Origin: Craspedostauros australis
Taxonomy: Eukaryota; Bacillariophyta; Bacillariophyceae; Mastogloiales; Achnanthaceae
Length of the DNA stretch: 64,000 bases
NCBI GenBank assembly: GCA_026770025.1
Contig: JAMXDE010000049.1
Span: forward strand, 372,001-436,000
Reading direction: 5' to 3'
Notes under the pieces: generated by a model
What the model was told of the DNA's origin: nothing
Databases searched by the model: none
What the model saw: the letters and a program-made list of their open reading frames with translations, nothing else
Program-made: the position numbers and the translations under genes
Shown here: piece after piece, positions 45,289-54,807 of the stretch
Layout of the letters: each line of letters opens with the position of its first letter
How positions within the stretch are numbered: position 1 is the first letter of the stretch

Positions 45289-45978
45289 GGCTTTTCGTCA
45301 TCAACGAGATGAAGGATTTATGAGATGATTTGGAGTCCGAGGAAGGAAGGGACGAACAGCAACAGGAACTGCTGCCATTCCTTCGCCAGCCGCCACCTTC
45401 ATTGGTTTTCGCATGCGGTGAACGCTTTCCTCTTGTGTGGGTGGGCTTTTCGGTCGCCTCTTTTCGCAGCTGGGGTTGATGCCAGGTTGGGGGTGTCTTC
45501 ACGATCGGTGGTGGAGCACTCGTATTGGCATGGTATCCACGAGTAGGTGGGTGACCAGGAAAGCGCCTGTCGTAGAATAGTAGAGTAGCCACGCGTACGC
45601 CGGTGGGTTGCTGCGTATGAGCACGCATACGACTATGAGTTGCTTGCACATGCATCACATGTCATGGGTGGGTGATACTGGTGGCGAAGTAAATTGGTAC
45701 TGGTGGCGAAGTAAATTGGTGGTGATGTTGTCTCTGTGGCCGTTTGCTGGAACTTTGTGTGCCGAGTTTTTTGTGGAAGAACAGAACAACGTTGTCGTCT
45801 TGATGTCGCTCAGAACGATCCATTTATGGAGCAACCTCGTATCACATGTCAACGGAACTCAAATTTATTATAAATAATAAATTTGAGTGAACGAAGGTGC
45901 AGTCGCGCCTGATCGTGACTTAAACATTAACAAAATATGGACATATTCAGAATCTACGAACAAATCTGTCGGAGGATG
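45289..45978. other. Upstream flank of the M11 gene
   Basis: No gene seen. It contains a tandem 22-bp word (TACTGGTGGCGAAGTAAATTGG-like, twice at about 45677-45720) and an AT-rich palindrome at 45857-45888, and it ends at the left edge of the third duplication copy. Confidence 0.5.
45857..45888. repeat. AT-rich perfect palindrome (15-bp arms)
   Basis: Arms ACTCAAATTTATTAT and ATAATAAATTTGAGT are separated by AA. It lies about 90 bp from the left edge of the duplicated ALKBH1 block. Confidence 0.9.
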
Positions 45979-47042
45979 GGACAAGAACAACGAAAGCGCT
46001 CTGAAATGTCTGGGCATGCTTGGAGCATTCACAAGGATCCAAACACATCCAGGCACGCACAACACGAAAGCCAAGGACAAGGCGGCCACAGAATTCGAAG
46101 GCTCCAGCACCTGCTCGATGAGCGTAGACAACCGCTTCTGTGAGGACTCTTCCCCTCGACCGCACAAGGCGCAAAAATGTCAGAGAGAAGCTTTCTGCGC
46201 GGTTGGACGATGCCATTGTTGCCACTCACGATGACAAGAGCGGCAGCCATGGCGCAATCTGAAAAGCAGTTCCGCCAAGGAGCACAACGAAAACTGGCAA
46301 GATCACCCCAGCAGAGTGTCTGTGGAGGTCTGATCGCCTCCTCTCAGATCCGCAGCTGATGGCACTTCTTGCGAAGTGAAGGTTCTACAAATATCCAACA
46401 TATGTTCGGCATGTACTTCGTCAGATGTGCGATGCCATATCGTTGGTCATGGATATACCATATGGAAAGCATTTACAATTCGAGGCCCTTGCGAAATCGT
46501 GGCTACACAGCATTTATAGCCTGTCCAGATGTGCGACATGCATTGCTATCATGACATCCACAATAAGCCTACAGTCATCGATCATGGCAGAGAACACAAA
46601 AAGGCGAAGCTTTGGGGTTTCCGTTAAATTCGTGTTCTTCCACAGGAGTCTTCAAGTGTGTCCTTTGTTGTATTTGGAGTCTTCAAGTGTGTCCTTATAT
46701 GAGTACAGGAAAGAAACCGCAAACAGTCGTTGAATCTGGGAGACCACAGAACAACAAATGTCGTTTGACTGACGACAGGTCGTCACCATCGACTCGACTC
46801 TACTCTATTCCCACTTTGCTTAGCTCGGACATCTCTGCGACTGCACTTGCCCTAAACGCCATACAAAACGGGAACGGGTTTCTTTCTCCAGACGAAGGTA
46901 AATGCAATTGAGCACATGCAGACTATGAAGGGAAGGATTGGTGGTATTACATGCGAGTCCTCCGTCATTCAAAGGCTACCAGGTCTCCATATGCACCACT
47001 CGTGCCCGCGTGCCGACGTTTGCTCAAGCGTCCGAGGCTGCG

Positions 47043-48674
47043 TCATGACGAGGGCCCAAAGTAAGACCGCTGACGTGCATGATCATCCGGGTACACCTGC
47101 CGCAAGTTGATATTGATCCTGTGCATGGAAAGGTAGTGCTGCAATGCCGCATCGTCTTCTTTGGATGTGCAGGGAGCAACCGCACCGCCCACGCTGTCGT
47201 TATAAAGTCCAGCAAGATCATTCCAACGAAGCTGGCAGGAGCGGCCCCATTTGTCGTTGGCGTCAGTGGTCTCTTTTGCTGCAAGAACCGGCGGAATAAC
47301 AGATGGCGGCAGCATCTTGGCCATTCCATGATAGTTCAATCGCACATCTCCGCCCATGCAAAGCATGTCGCCGGGCCGAATGAGGATCGGCACAACGGGC
47401 TCATCGTCTTTGGTTTTTCCGCCCAGCAGAAAGATGGCGGGACAGCCAAGGCTGAGCGAGACGATGGGCTTGTCCATGGCGATTTCCAGGTCATCCCGAT
47501 GTCCGCCCATGAGAGATTTGGAATGGTAGAAGTTGACGATGCTGGCCGATGGTGTGAATCGATGGGTGGGTTCTGCTGGAGCTGCAGTTGAGTGGGGCTG
47601 CGTCGATCTTGCGTGGCTCTTGTCGTGTTCGTTAGCGTTGTGCCTGTGGCTGCCAGCCTGGTTGTTGGAATGCAGTGCCCGCATGCAGGCGGTGCCAAAC
47701 ATACGGCCCAGTTGGGATATAACAAACGGCATCGGTGATTTGCGATCCTCATTGTAGCTGCGGGCTGTCCAGTCGTAGTGGTACCCCATAGTAGACCAAG
47801 ACAGCTTTCGGAAGGACAAGTAGGGCTTGGCGTTGTTTGGATCGTCGTTTCGTCGATGACGTTGCCTCAGTTGCTGCTTTGAACAGCGATTGCGCTCGTG
47901 ATGATCGGAGGTCCCACCTTGCTTCGGCGATGGGCCATCCTGTCGCGATCGTTTGGAGGGCTGCTGTTCCTCCCCAAGGCTGCCAGCACCCACCGTGTCC
48001 AAATCTTGATTGAATCCATTCTGTCGCTTCCACAACTCCCACATGGTCACTGAATCAGACGAATTGTCGACCTCGTTGGGTTTCGGTTTGTTGAGATGAA
48101 TGTTGGTGGTGTGCGGTTGCTGACAGAAGGACGAGACAGATAGGTACGCCACTTGCCGCTGCAATTCGGACGACATTGCCTGCGGCATGTACACCAACCC
48201 ATCGAAACCTTTCAGACCCAACAGAGGACCATGATATGTGGAGCCGCGCGTTTGAGCTTGATCGTCGAGACCGCCGCTGGGCGAGGAGTTGGTCGTTGCG
48301 GGAGGTGCTGCAGCGGATGGTGCTGCTGATGCCGCTGTTGCTGATGATAATTGTGATGATAGTGGCTGTGATAGCTCCATGATCCTTTCATCTCGGTTCG
48401 CAGAATCAGCCGAGAAATCGACCAACTCGGACAGGAGGACTTCATCGGATGGCTGTTGCAGTTCTGATCGTAACTCTGTCAATTCCTGCTGCTGCTGTTG
48501 CTGCTGCTCATCATTTCGATGATGTTGATTCCGCTTCACTTTCTTCTTCTTCTTTGCTTGCGCAGGCTGCCCGAGCTTCCGATATCTCGTCTGGATGCGC
48601 TTGAAGCAGGTCCATGACTGGGAATCATTGAAAGTGGGCTTGTCGGGCTGTATCGCTGCTTCCCCTTGTGTCAT
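47043..48674 (-). CDS. ALKBH1: ALKBH1-like 2-oxoglutarate/Fe(II) dioxygenase, copy 2
   Basis: 543 residues, single exon, ATG at 48674. It has the same catalytic set as copy 1: His392, Asp394, His449, and the arginines of RININLRQV. By eye only two residues differ from copy 1: Asp for Glu in the segment KETTDAN-D-KWGR, and Thr for Ile in VAPC-T-SKEDD. With both copies intact, gene dosage of this demethylase is doubled. The 5' flank is duplicated as well, so both copies probably keep the same promoter. Downstream it has no intact cyclase-PDE partner, unlike copy 1. Confidence 0.93.
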   Translation of the reverse strand: MTQGEAAIQPDKPTFNDSQSWTCFKRIQTRYRKLGQPAQAKKKKKVKRNQHHRNDEQQQQQQQELTELRSELQQPSDEVLLSELVDFSADSANRDERIMELSQPLSSQLSSATAASAAPSAAAPPATTNSSPSGGLDDQAQTRGSTYHGPLLGLKGFDGLVYMPQAMSSELQRQVAYLSVSSFCQQPHTTNIHLNKPKPNEVDNSSDSVTMWELWKRQNGFNQDLDTVGAGSLGEEQQPSKRSRQDGPSPKQGGTSDHHERNRCSKQQLRQRHRRNDDPNNAKPYLSFRKLSWSTMGYHYDWTARSYNEDRKSPMPFVISQLGRMFGTACMRALHSNNQAGSHRHNANEHDKSHARSTQPHSTAAPAEPTHRFTPSASIVNFYHSKSLMGGHRDDLEIAMDKPIVSLSLGCPAIFLLGGKTKDDEPVVPILIRPGDMLCMGGDVRLNYHGMAKMLPPSVIPPVLAAKETTDANDKWGRSCQLRWNDLAGLYNDSVGGAVAPCTSKEDDAALQHYLSMHRININLRQVYPDDHARQRSYFGPSS

Positions 48675-49349
48675 CTTGGATCCGTTGGGAAAGAGACGAA
48701 GATGCGCGAGTCAAGGAAGTCCACGTCCACGATCGTGTGCACGTCCACGTTCATGCGCATACACACGCTCCTGTGCATCGCTCAACTGGCCACTCAACTT
48801 GTCTGGGTTTGTGCTCGATCGGCTCCATGCCAAGCAGGTGCTGCGCGTAGAGTGCCAGACGACCTGCGTAAGTACAACTCCCGATGTCGGCAGAGAGGCG
48901 CAGATCGCGTGAATCGCTGTTGTTTATGTTGTTTGTGGTGGCAGGAGGAATGGCTGTGGTTGTGCTTGGTTTGGTGTCAGAGCGTTGATGTGGAGTTGCC
49001 GTTGAAAAAAGCGAACTGCGCTCGTGACTGTCAAGATGTACGGTTAAAACACCGCATTGAATAGTGACCGTGAATCTGATTTCGAAACGGGCATCTCGCA
49101 CATGACCGCATTGGCGAAACCAATAGCACGTTGTTCATCCAGGTTGCTACAGAGGAAAAGAGATGCATTCAACTTGTCGATCCTGTGGCCTCCACCACGG
49201 CGCAGTCGTCATACCCAGACAGCGAGTATGAGGTAATCGTGATGTAACTGTCCAATCTACTCATGTATCACTAGCTCGTAGTACTCCCAATCAATCTCTC
49301 TCTGTTCCTGCTTCTGCTCTCATTGCTGTCCACCCACTCACCCACTCAC
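48675..49349. other. Spacer between ALKBH1-like copy 2 and the truncated cyclase-PDE
   Basis: Almost identical to 29499-30174; a few substitutions and single-base indels (for example one A fewer in the A run near 49006). No coding signal. Confidence 0.6.
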
Positions 49350-49697
49350 TCACTTCTTGCTTGGCTGAGATCCTTGCTGCGTCTGATACTTCGACATGTA
49401 CATCTGCACCACGTCCTTCCCCTTGCGCTCCCATTCCTGACGATTGGCCGTGGCGTAGTTCAGGTACTCGTCCGAAGCAACTCCGAAGACTCCACAGGTG
49501 GACAGCTTCTTGGCCAGTGGGATGAGGTAGAAGTCGAAGAATGACAGCTCGCCGGCATACCACCCCTCTGCCGGATTGGCACCATCTTCTCCAAATCTGC
49601 CTGCCAGGTAGGCTGCGTACATCTCATGGAACAGTCGTTCGTTCCACTTCAAGTACACGTGCCAGTGCTGCATCGTGTGCGACGCCTGGGTGAGATC
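49350..49697 (-). pseudogene. Truncated 3' end of a third cyclase-PDE gene
   Basis: Encodes only the last 115 or so residues of the PDE domain, from just after the SDVSH metal motif (Asp-Val-Ser deleted) through the copy B-type C-terminus GSQPSKK. Beyond 49697 the sequence becomes unrelated, with no start codon, membrane segment or cyclase domain. A 9-bp deletion between two CGAC words is present at the break. It matches copy B, not copy A, at diagnostic bases, so it was copied together with the spacer upstream of copy B. Non-functional. Confidence 0.88.
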
Positions 49698-50318
49698 CAA
49701 GAGGGGAACACAGATGCCTCCAACAACACAGATGGCCCCTTTGGCGTTTGCATGTCACACGATCATGTCAACAGGTCACTTCTGTGGTAACTCAGCACCG
49801 GCGACGAAAAGCGCTCATCGCAGCCTTGCCATTTGCGCTATTGTCACTTGCCTGCTTCAAACACCGGAGGCACCCGGCACCATCGTCGCTTCTGTCGTTT
49901 CATGCTCTCTCGACCTTGTGGCTCGTACCAATGGAGAGCACATGTATGGTATGTTTGTCTGTCGGCATGACCGGATCCCTCGCAGAGATAAAAAGAATGA
50001 CGAGACATCACTATCCACACAAGCGTAGCTCATACATCAGAACATCGCTACAGCAGCATGTCACAAGACTTGCGCTTGTGTTTACGTGCAAGCAGCAGCT
50101 ATTATACGAGATACGTGTACATAATAGCCGCAACTTGTGATGAGGGGACTCCTCTGTGGTACGAGCCAAAGAAGCTAGTGTTGGTGTGTTCGATTCGACT
50201 ATACGCAATCAGTCGTCGGTTCAATTGCAGACTACAAGTATTCAGACGACTCCCTCTCTCTCTCTCTGGAGACAAGTGCGTATCCATTGGAGCCATCTAC
50301 CGGCAGACAGAAACTCGC
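49698..50318. other. Intergenic region
   Basis: No gene seen. It spans the right edge of duplication block C and the 3' flank of the CbbY-like gene. Confidence 0.5.
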
Positions 50319-51503
50319 TCAATCCTTCTTGCCTCCCAATAATTCGGCATCAGCACCTGCACTTCGAAGCGGACCAAAGATGCTTTCGAGGTCAACGCCG
50401 CAGCTCGCAAGGTCGGGTACCTTGGCGGATGCGCCTTGCCCATAGAAGTCCTCTTTCTCAGTGCTACCTGTATATGTGATGACGCACTTCATGCCCTGTG
50501 ATGTGTGTGTGTGTGGGAGTGATGCGATTGGTGGCGTTTGTTTGTAGGAAGATAGAACGAAGAGAAACGAAATGGAACGGAGGGGAATGGGATTGTGGCA
50601 ACATGAGGTGAGAAGCGAACCACAAGGGCGCGCGTGCACAAGTGAACACACAAATGAGCTCATGGAGACAACAACAACATGTTGAATTGGATGTGTGCAA
50701 CTTACCGCCGCGACGGCCGCGCGCAGACCAACCATGCTATCCTCGATGACGACACATTTGTCCTTGCCCAACCCGATGCGCGTGCGGGCCTCGTTGTAGA
50801 TCATCGGCGATGGCTTCTTCTCGGAAACGTCGTCGCCCAGTATGCAGACATCGAGCTGGTTGATGCGCTCCTCCCCCAGCGTGACTGACAGAACCTTGGC
50901 AGCGGCTTCCTTTGTGGATGCGGAACACACGCCGACAGCGATAGTGGGATCTGCCAATGCCTCATCCATGAGCTGCAGCACGCCCGGACGCGGGACGGCC
51001 TGTTCCGCGACGAAATCACGGTAGATGGAGGTCTTGTGCGTTTGGAGCTTGTTGATCAGCGCCTGCTGTGCCTCGGGCGTTGACGGTGGTGGCTGGGAAC
51101 CCACCATGGGGAACTGCTTCGTTGTATTGCGAAAATGAAAGAACATCTTGGGCTTGCCACCGCCGATGGTATTCTGCAGCACGTCGTAGTACTCGACGGA
51201 CCAAACGACCGGCTCTCCATCGATGGTCAATTCGGCAGCTTCGAATGCTGCGTTGTAGGCCAAGCGATGGAACTCTTCCGTCTCCAAGATGACGCCGTCG
51301 CAATCGAAGAGGAGGGCGAATTCCGGATTCTCGGTCGCAAACAATGAGGTTGAGGACTGGTGCCGTTGCTGCTGCTGCTGGGAGTTGACGAAGGACTTCA
51401 TCATGTGCGAGTGGGAAGGTTGCGAAACGACGAATGCGGATGCTGAGAGGCAACAGCAGAGCGATGCTGCAAGGGTCAAAGCGGTGGCCACGGAAGTGCT
51501 CAT
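50319..51503 (-). CDS. Plastid-targeted CbbY-like HAD-family phosphatase
   Basis: Two exons, 51503-50706 and 50495-50319, product 324 residues. I choose the ATG at 51503 because it starts a signal peptide that ends in LSASAF, the ASAF-type cleavage motif of diatom plastid presequences; other in-frame ATGs lie a little upstream. HAD motifs: FDCDGV near residue 67 (nucleophile Asp and acid/base Asp), VCSAST (motif II), KKPSP (motif III Lys) and VVIEDSMVG (motif IV acidic pair). A helical cap between motifs I and II is typical of CbbY-type enzymes. Family knowledge: CbbY homologues remove the misfire inhibitor xylulose-1,5-bisphosphate and so protect Rubisco; other sugar-phosphate substrates are possible. 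The 210-bp intron is a multiple of three and has no stop, so retention would insert 70 residues before GMKCVITYTG. Confidence 0.9.
   Translation of the reverse strand: MSTSVATALTLAASLCCCLSASAFVVSQPSHSHMMKSFVNSQQQQQRHQSSTSLFATENPEFALLFDCDGVILETEEFHRLAYNAAFEAAELTIDGEPVVWSVEYYDVLQNTIGGGKPKMFFHFRNTTKQFPMVGSQPPPSTPEAQQALINKLQTHKTSIYRDFVAEQAVPRPGVLQLMDEALADPTIAVGVCSASTKEAAAKVLSVTLGEERINQLDVCILGDDVSEKKPSPMIYNEARTRIGLGKDKCVVIEDSMVGLRAAVAAVSCTHPIQHVVVVSMSSFVCSLVHARPCGSLLTSCCHNPIPLRSISFLFVLSSYKQTPPIASLPHTHTSQGMKCVITYTGSTEKEDFYGQGASAKVPDLASCGVDLESIFGPLRSAGADAELLGGKKD
50496..50705 (-). other. In-frame, stop-free intron of the CbbY-like gene
   Basis: Donor GCGGCG|GTAAGT, acceptor CACATCACAG|GGCATG. It is 210 bp long and open in the coding frame. 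The encoded 70 residues (VSCTHPI...HTHTSQ) break the HAD core, so I treat it as an intron and not as coding. Confidence 0.85.
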
Positions 51504-52139
51504 TGTCCTTCTTGATGTCGATGCTGTCATTGTCTTCATCCGTGTCTGTGCGTGTTTGTGCGTTCCTGCCTTCCCGCCTTCTTGCCTACGTGCGTCCGCT
51601 TCGTACTGAGTCAATGATGTCCTCAAGACGGATGCTGCAAGAACAAGGAAAGATGCGATGGGCGATGGGGAAATGCAGAACGGTGTGATTGTTCTGAACG
51701 CTTGTCGATCACCATTGTGGCCACAACCACAGCCCTTCGTCCACATCGATGTTGTGGTTGCCCACAATTTCGTGTTTGTGACGTTTCGAGTATCCATGGA
51801 TTCGTGATTGAATCATGTGACGTCATCGTGCGTGATTGGACGGTTTCGCGCCAAGAACACTTCTCGCCAACAACTCCTCGACACGCGTCAACACAAATCA
51901 ATGAGGGGCACCCTTGCGGCAAGTTCACTGTACTATACTAATAGATCGTATTCCTTTACGACTTGCAAGGACTGCGCCGAAACAAATGATGAGAGTTGAA
52001 TTGAAATGCATGGCTCCCTGCTCTACATAGAGTGCTTGCGCCCACTTCTGGCTGCGCTTGCAGCTTCACCTGTACCGTACCGTGAGTGTGCTGGAGAGTA
52101 CAGTACTCTCTGGAGTATAGTATTATGCTCTCGAGTACT
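51504..52139. other. Intergenic region
   Basis: 5' flank of the CbbY-like gene and 3' flank of the SGNH-like gene. The frame of the CbbY-like gene stays open upstream to about 51797 but lacks homology features. A run of GAGTACAGTACTCT-type imperfect palindromes is at about 52093-52140. Confidence 0.5.
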
Positions 52140-53555
52140 CTATTCCGCTTCACCGCGCGCTTGCTCCTGCTGCATGGCGCCCTGCACCCCCATTTTGGTA
52201 GCGACGTGCGTGCGTTCGGCCCACGGCTTGGTCTCAATGTAATCATCCAGGGTCTTTTGCAAATCCTTCTCGAAGTTTTCGGGCACGAGATCCTTGAGCC
52301 ACGGCCACCGCTGCAGCCACACCATGATGGTGGTCTCCCACACGATGTGAATGTTGAGATCTGAGACGTCGCGGTAGAGATCCTTCATGAGGAGGGTGTC
52401 GGGATCGATGACCTCGTCGTAGACAGTGTCAAAGGTGAGGCCATACTGGTCGCAGTACTTCTTGAGGGAGGCATTGTACTGCTTGACACGATTCTGACGC
52501 CCCTCGACGAGGATGTCCTCCTCCTCCACGATATCTTCCTCGCCGAAGGGGATCGTTCCGTAGACCGGCAAGGACCCGCGGACCTGGTCGTCGTTCAACG
52601 GCGATGGATAGATGCCGACGATGATGATCTTGTCGGCCGGCACGACGTCCGTGAGCGTGGCCACGAATTCCACGTAAGATTTGGCGACTTGGTCCGTGTC
52701 CAGGACGGACTTCTTGATGTACTTGGTGTAGTAGTACGATAGATGCACGTCGACGGAACCAAAGCAGAAGACGAGGCGATCCGGTCTCTTCTTTTCGACG
52801 ATATGCCGTATTTCCAATCGGTTCTCGTTTCCCTCGCGGCCGACACCCTTGGCGGATCCGCCCTTGAATCCCTTGACGTGGACGAAGTCGCTCTTGATGA
52901 GGGAGAAGAGGCGGATGAAGGAGTCACCGAAGAAGAGGGCCTTGGTGGCGTGGTGGAATCGGCTGCCAGGGGCATGGTTATACCGATTTGATTTGTTGTG
53001 GAAGCGGGAGGAGGATGCACCGGATAGAGAAGAAGACGACGGCGAGGATGACGACTTGCCCTTGTCCATCGTGAGAGTGTCAGGGTCTATGTTCCATCTG
53101 GATCCCTTGGCTGGCTTGGGCGCGTCAGCGAAGCCTCCTCCCTGACGGTGATGCTGATAGTGCTGGTTGTGCTGATGATTATCGTGGCGCTCGTTGCGAT
53201 GGGACTTGCGGAAGTTGCTGAATCCATCGTGATCACTCTGGCGACGCGAGGACTGCCGCTGCGAGTCCGATTCTCCAAACGCCGCCTGCAACGAGGATGC
53301 TCTGCTGGAGGTCTGCGGACGGCTGGTCGTCGTGCTGCTGGTGGACGGTCTCCCCAACGATCCTCCTGGTCGCAGTCCTCCGCCTGGAGCTGGACTCGGA
53401 GCCGGATCTGGACTTGAAGACACAGTTGACGATACAGTTGACGATGCAGTTGACGATGCAGTTGACGATGCAGTTGAAGATGCAGCCTTTGGCTTGGTGG
53501 GAGGCATGGAGCCCTGCTCGCCTCTCAGATGCGGCGGAACGTACTTGCCACCCAT
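52140..53555 (-). CDS. SGNH-hydrolase-like protein with N-terminal YVPPHLR motif
   Basis: 471 residues, single exon, ATG at 53555 (MGGKYVPPHLR); codons upstream are open but have no ATG. Residues 1-195 are disordered, with a TASS-type run near 21-47 and Arg/Ser/His-rich stretches. The folded part, about 200-440, begins with ALFFGDSFIRLF near 210, the block I Ser of SGNH/GDSL enzymes, and continues with FCFGSVDVHLSYYY near 268 (block III-like) and a late Asp/His region; whether the catalytic triad is complete is uncertain. GKYVPPHLR at the extreme N-terminus matches the motif at the start of Ded1/DDX3 helicases. Function unknown; an esterase or a catalytically altered SGNH fold acting in the cytosol is the best guess, since no signal peptide is seen. 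Divergent from the gene at 54808. Confidence 0.75.
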   Translation of the reverse strand: MGGKYVPPHLRGEQGSMPPTKPKAASSTASSTASSTASSTVSSTVSSSPDPAPSPAPGGGLRPGGSLGRPSTSSTTTSRPQTSSRASSLQAAFGESDSQRQSSRRQSDHDGFSNFRKSHRNERHDNHQHNQHYQHHRQGGGFADAPKPAKGSRWNIDPDTLTMDKGKSSSSPSSSSLSGASSSRFHNKSNRYNHAPGSRFHHATKALFFGDSFIRLFSLIKSDFVHVKGFKGGSAKGVGREGNENRLEIRHIVEKKRPDRLVFCFGSVDVHLSYYYTKYIKKSVLDTDQVAKSYVEFVATLTDVVPADKIIIVGIYPSPLNDDQVRGSLPVYGTIPFGEEDIVEEEDILVEGRQNRVKQYNASLKKYCDQYGLTFDTVYDEVIDPDTLLMKDLYRDVSDLNIHIVWETTIMVWLQRWPWLKDLVPENFEKDLQKTLDDYIETKPWAERTHVATKMGVQGAMQQEQARGEAE

Positions 53556-54807
53556 GTTGCTCTGTTCCAATCGACTATATTGAATTGCTGTTCTGCTGAA
53601 CTTCGTGCCTGTGCCCACTCAGTGAAAAGCTTGTGTCCCTATCAGTATGATCAAATACTCGTACGACTATGAACTTGACGCCCCCTTGGTTGCTTGCCTC
53701 TCTTGGTTCCGTTTGTGTCGTCACCATGGCCATAACCACCGCCGCCATTGCGCGCGACAGGATCCTCGTTGCTGTGTTGTGTAATCTTGTTGGCTTCGTG
53801 CCAAAATCCGAGACTGCGTTCGATGGGGTCATAACCCAAGCTTCATCCTCATGTTGGACCTCCGCGACTAACAAGAAACTGATTGTTGCATCACTACACG
53901 TGGCATATCACTATTGGTCAAGTGCAGTTGGCATGTCGGAAAGACATTGGATGCCAAGTCCCGTTTTGGCAGTGGCTTCTCTCATGATAATGCGTGACTG
54001 CCGCCACAGGTCTCCGTTCATGTCGCAGTGTCAGTCTTGTGACCTCGGATGCCATAGTGCAGCCACAAGACTTGAAAATTTCAAAGCCAATGCACGTATC
54101 AGGGTTTGAAGGTGGTTGTATTTTGTGAGGTCACACAACATCGGCAAAGGCACACGGCGCTCACACGACTGTGGAGAATCTCACACAAACTTGGCGGTGT
54201 CGTCGATGGAGCCGCGGAAACAAAATTCGCAGAAGTTGGTGGGTCGCGTTTGTTCTTTGTTTGCTGTTGCGATTGTTGTGACGGTTGTCGTTTTTGTCGG
54301 CTCCGCCGAATTTTGCTCATCTCCGTTGTGTGGTTCCTCTGCTGCGATTCCTCTCCGTGTTCATCGTCTCCATCGTGTTCATCCTCGTTGTCATTCTTCT
54401 TCATTGCTCTGGATTCTCTCTCTTTGTCGTTGTGGTGGGCATACTATGCTCAAGCAAAATACATGCGAATAGGTCGTAGAGTACGAGTTGAGTGCCAACA
54501 GGGAGTTGGAGGGTGACAATCGACGCAAGCATCGCACTTCGACACATACGATACCACAACATACGATCCGATACGAAACGATACGATACTCTGGCCGATA
54601 GACCATTATACTGACTGATCCATCAATCAGAAACGACCTTCCGTGCTCACACTTGTTGGTTTTGGAGACAACGTTGGCATCAGGAGAGTTGAAGAATACT
54701 CCTGCAGCACTGCATGCTATTACGACTATATACTATTACATTCTATCATATATTCGTACGAATAGATCGCACAACAGGAGGGCAGCTGGAGCGTGGAGAG
54801 AAGCACG
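53556..54807. other. Divergent intergenic region
   Basis: 1.25 kb between the SGNH-like gene (minus) and the gene starting at 54808 (plus), so it should hold both promoters. No supported gene. Repeats of the word CGATACGAA/CGATACGATA occur at about 54545-54595. Confidence 0.5.

Larger units (their letters stand above)
45979..49697. repeat. Segmental duplication block C (copy of about 26806-30520)
   Basis: Direct-orientation copy shifted by about 19.18 kb, containing spacer, ALKBH1-like gene, second spacer and the last 116 codons of a cyclase-PDE gene. The shift is exactly 19,176 bp at both ends of the ALKBH1-like gene, so no net indel occurred there. The left 1 kb is visibly more diverged than the rest. 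The first 240 bp overlap in homology with the end of unit B (36046-36285). Confidence 0.85.
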
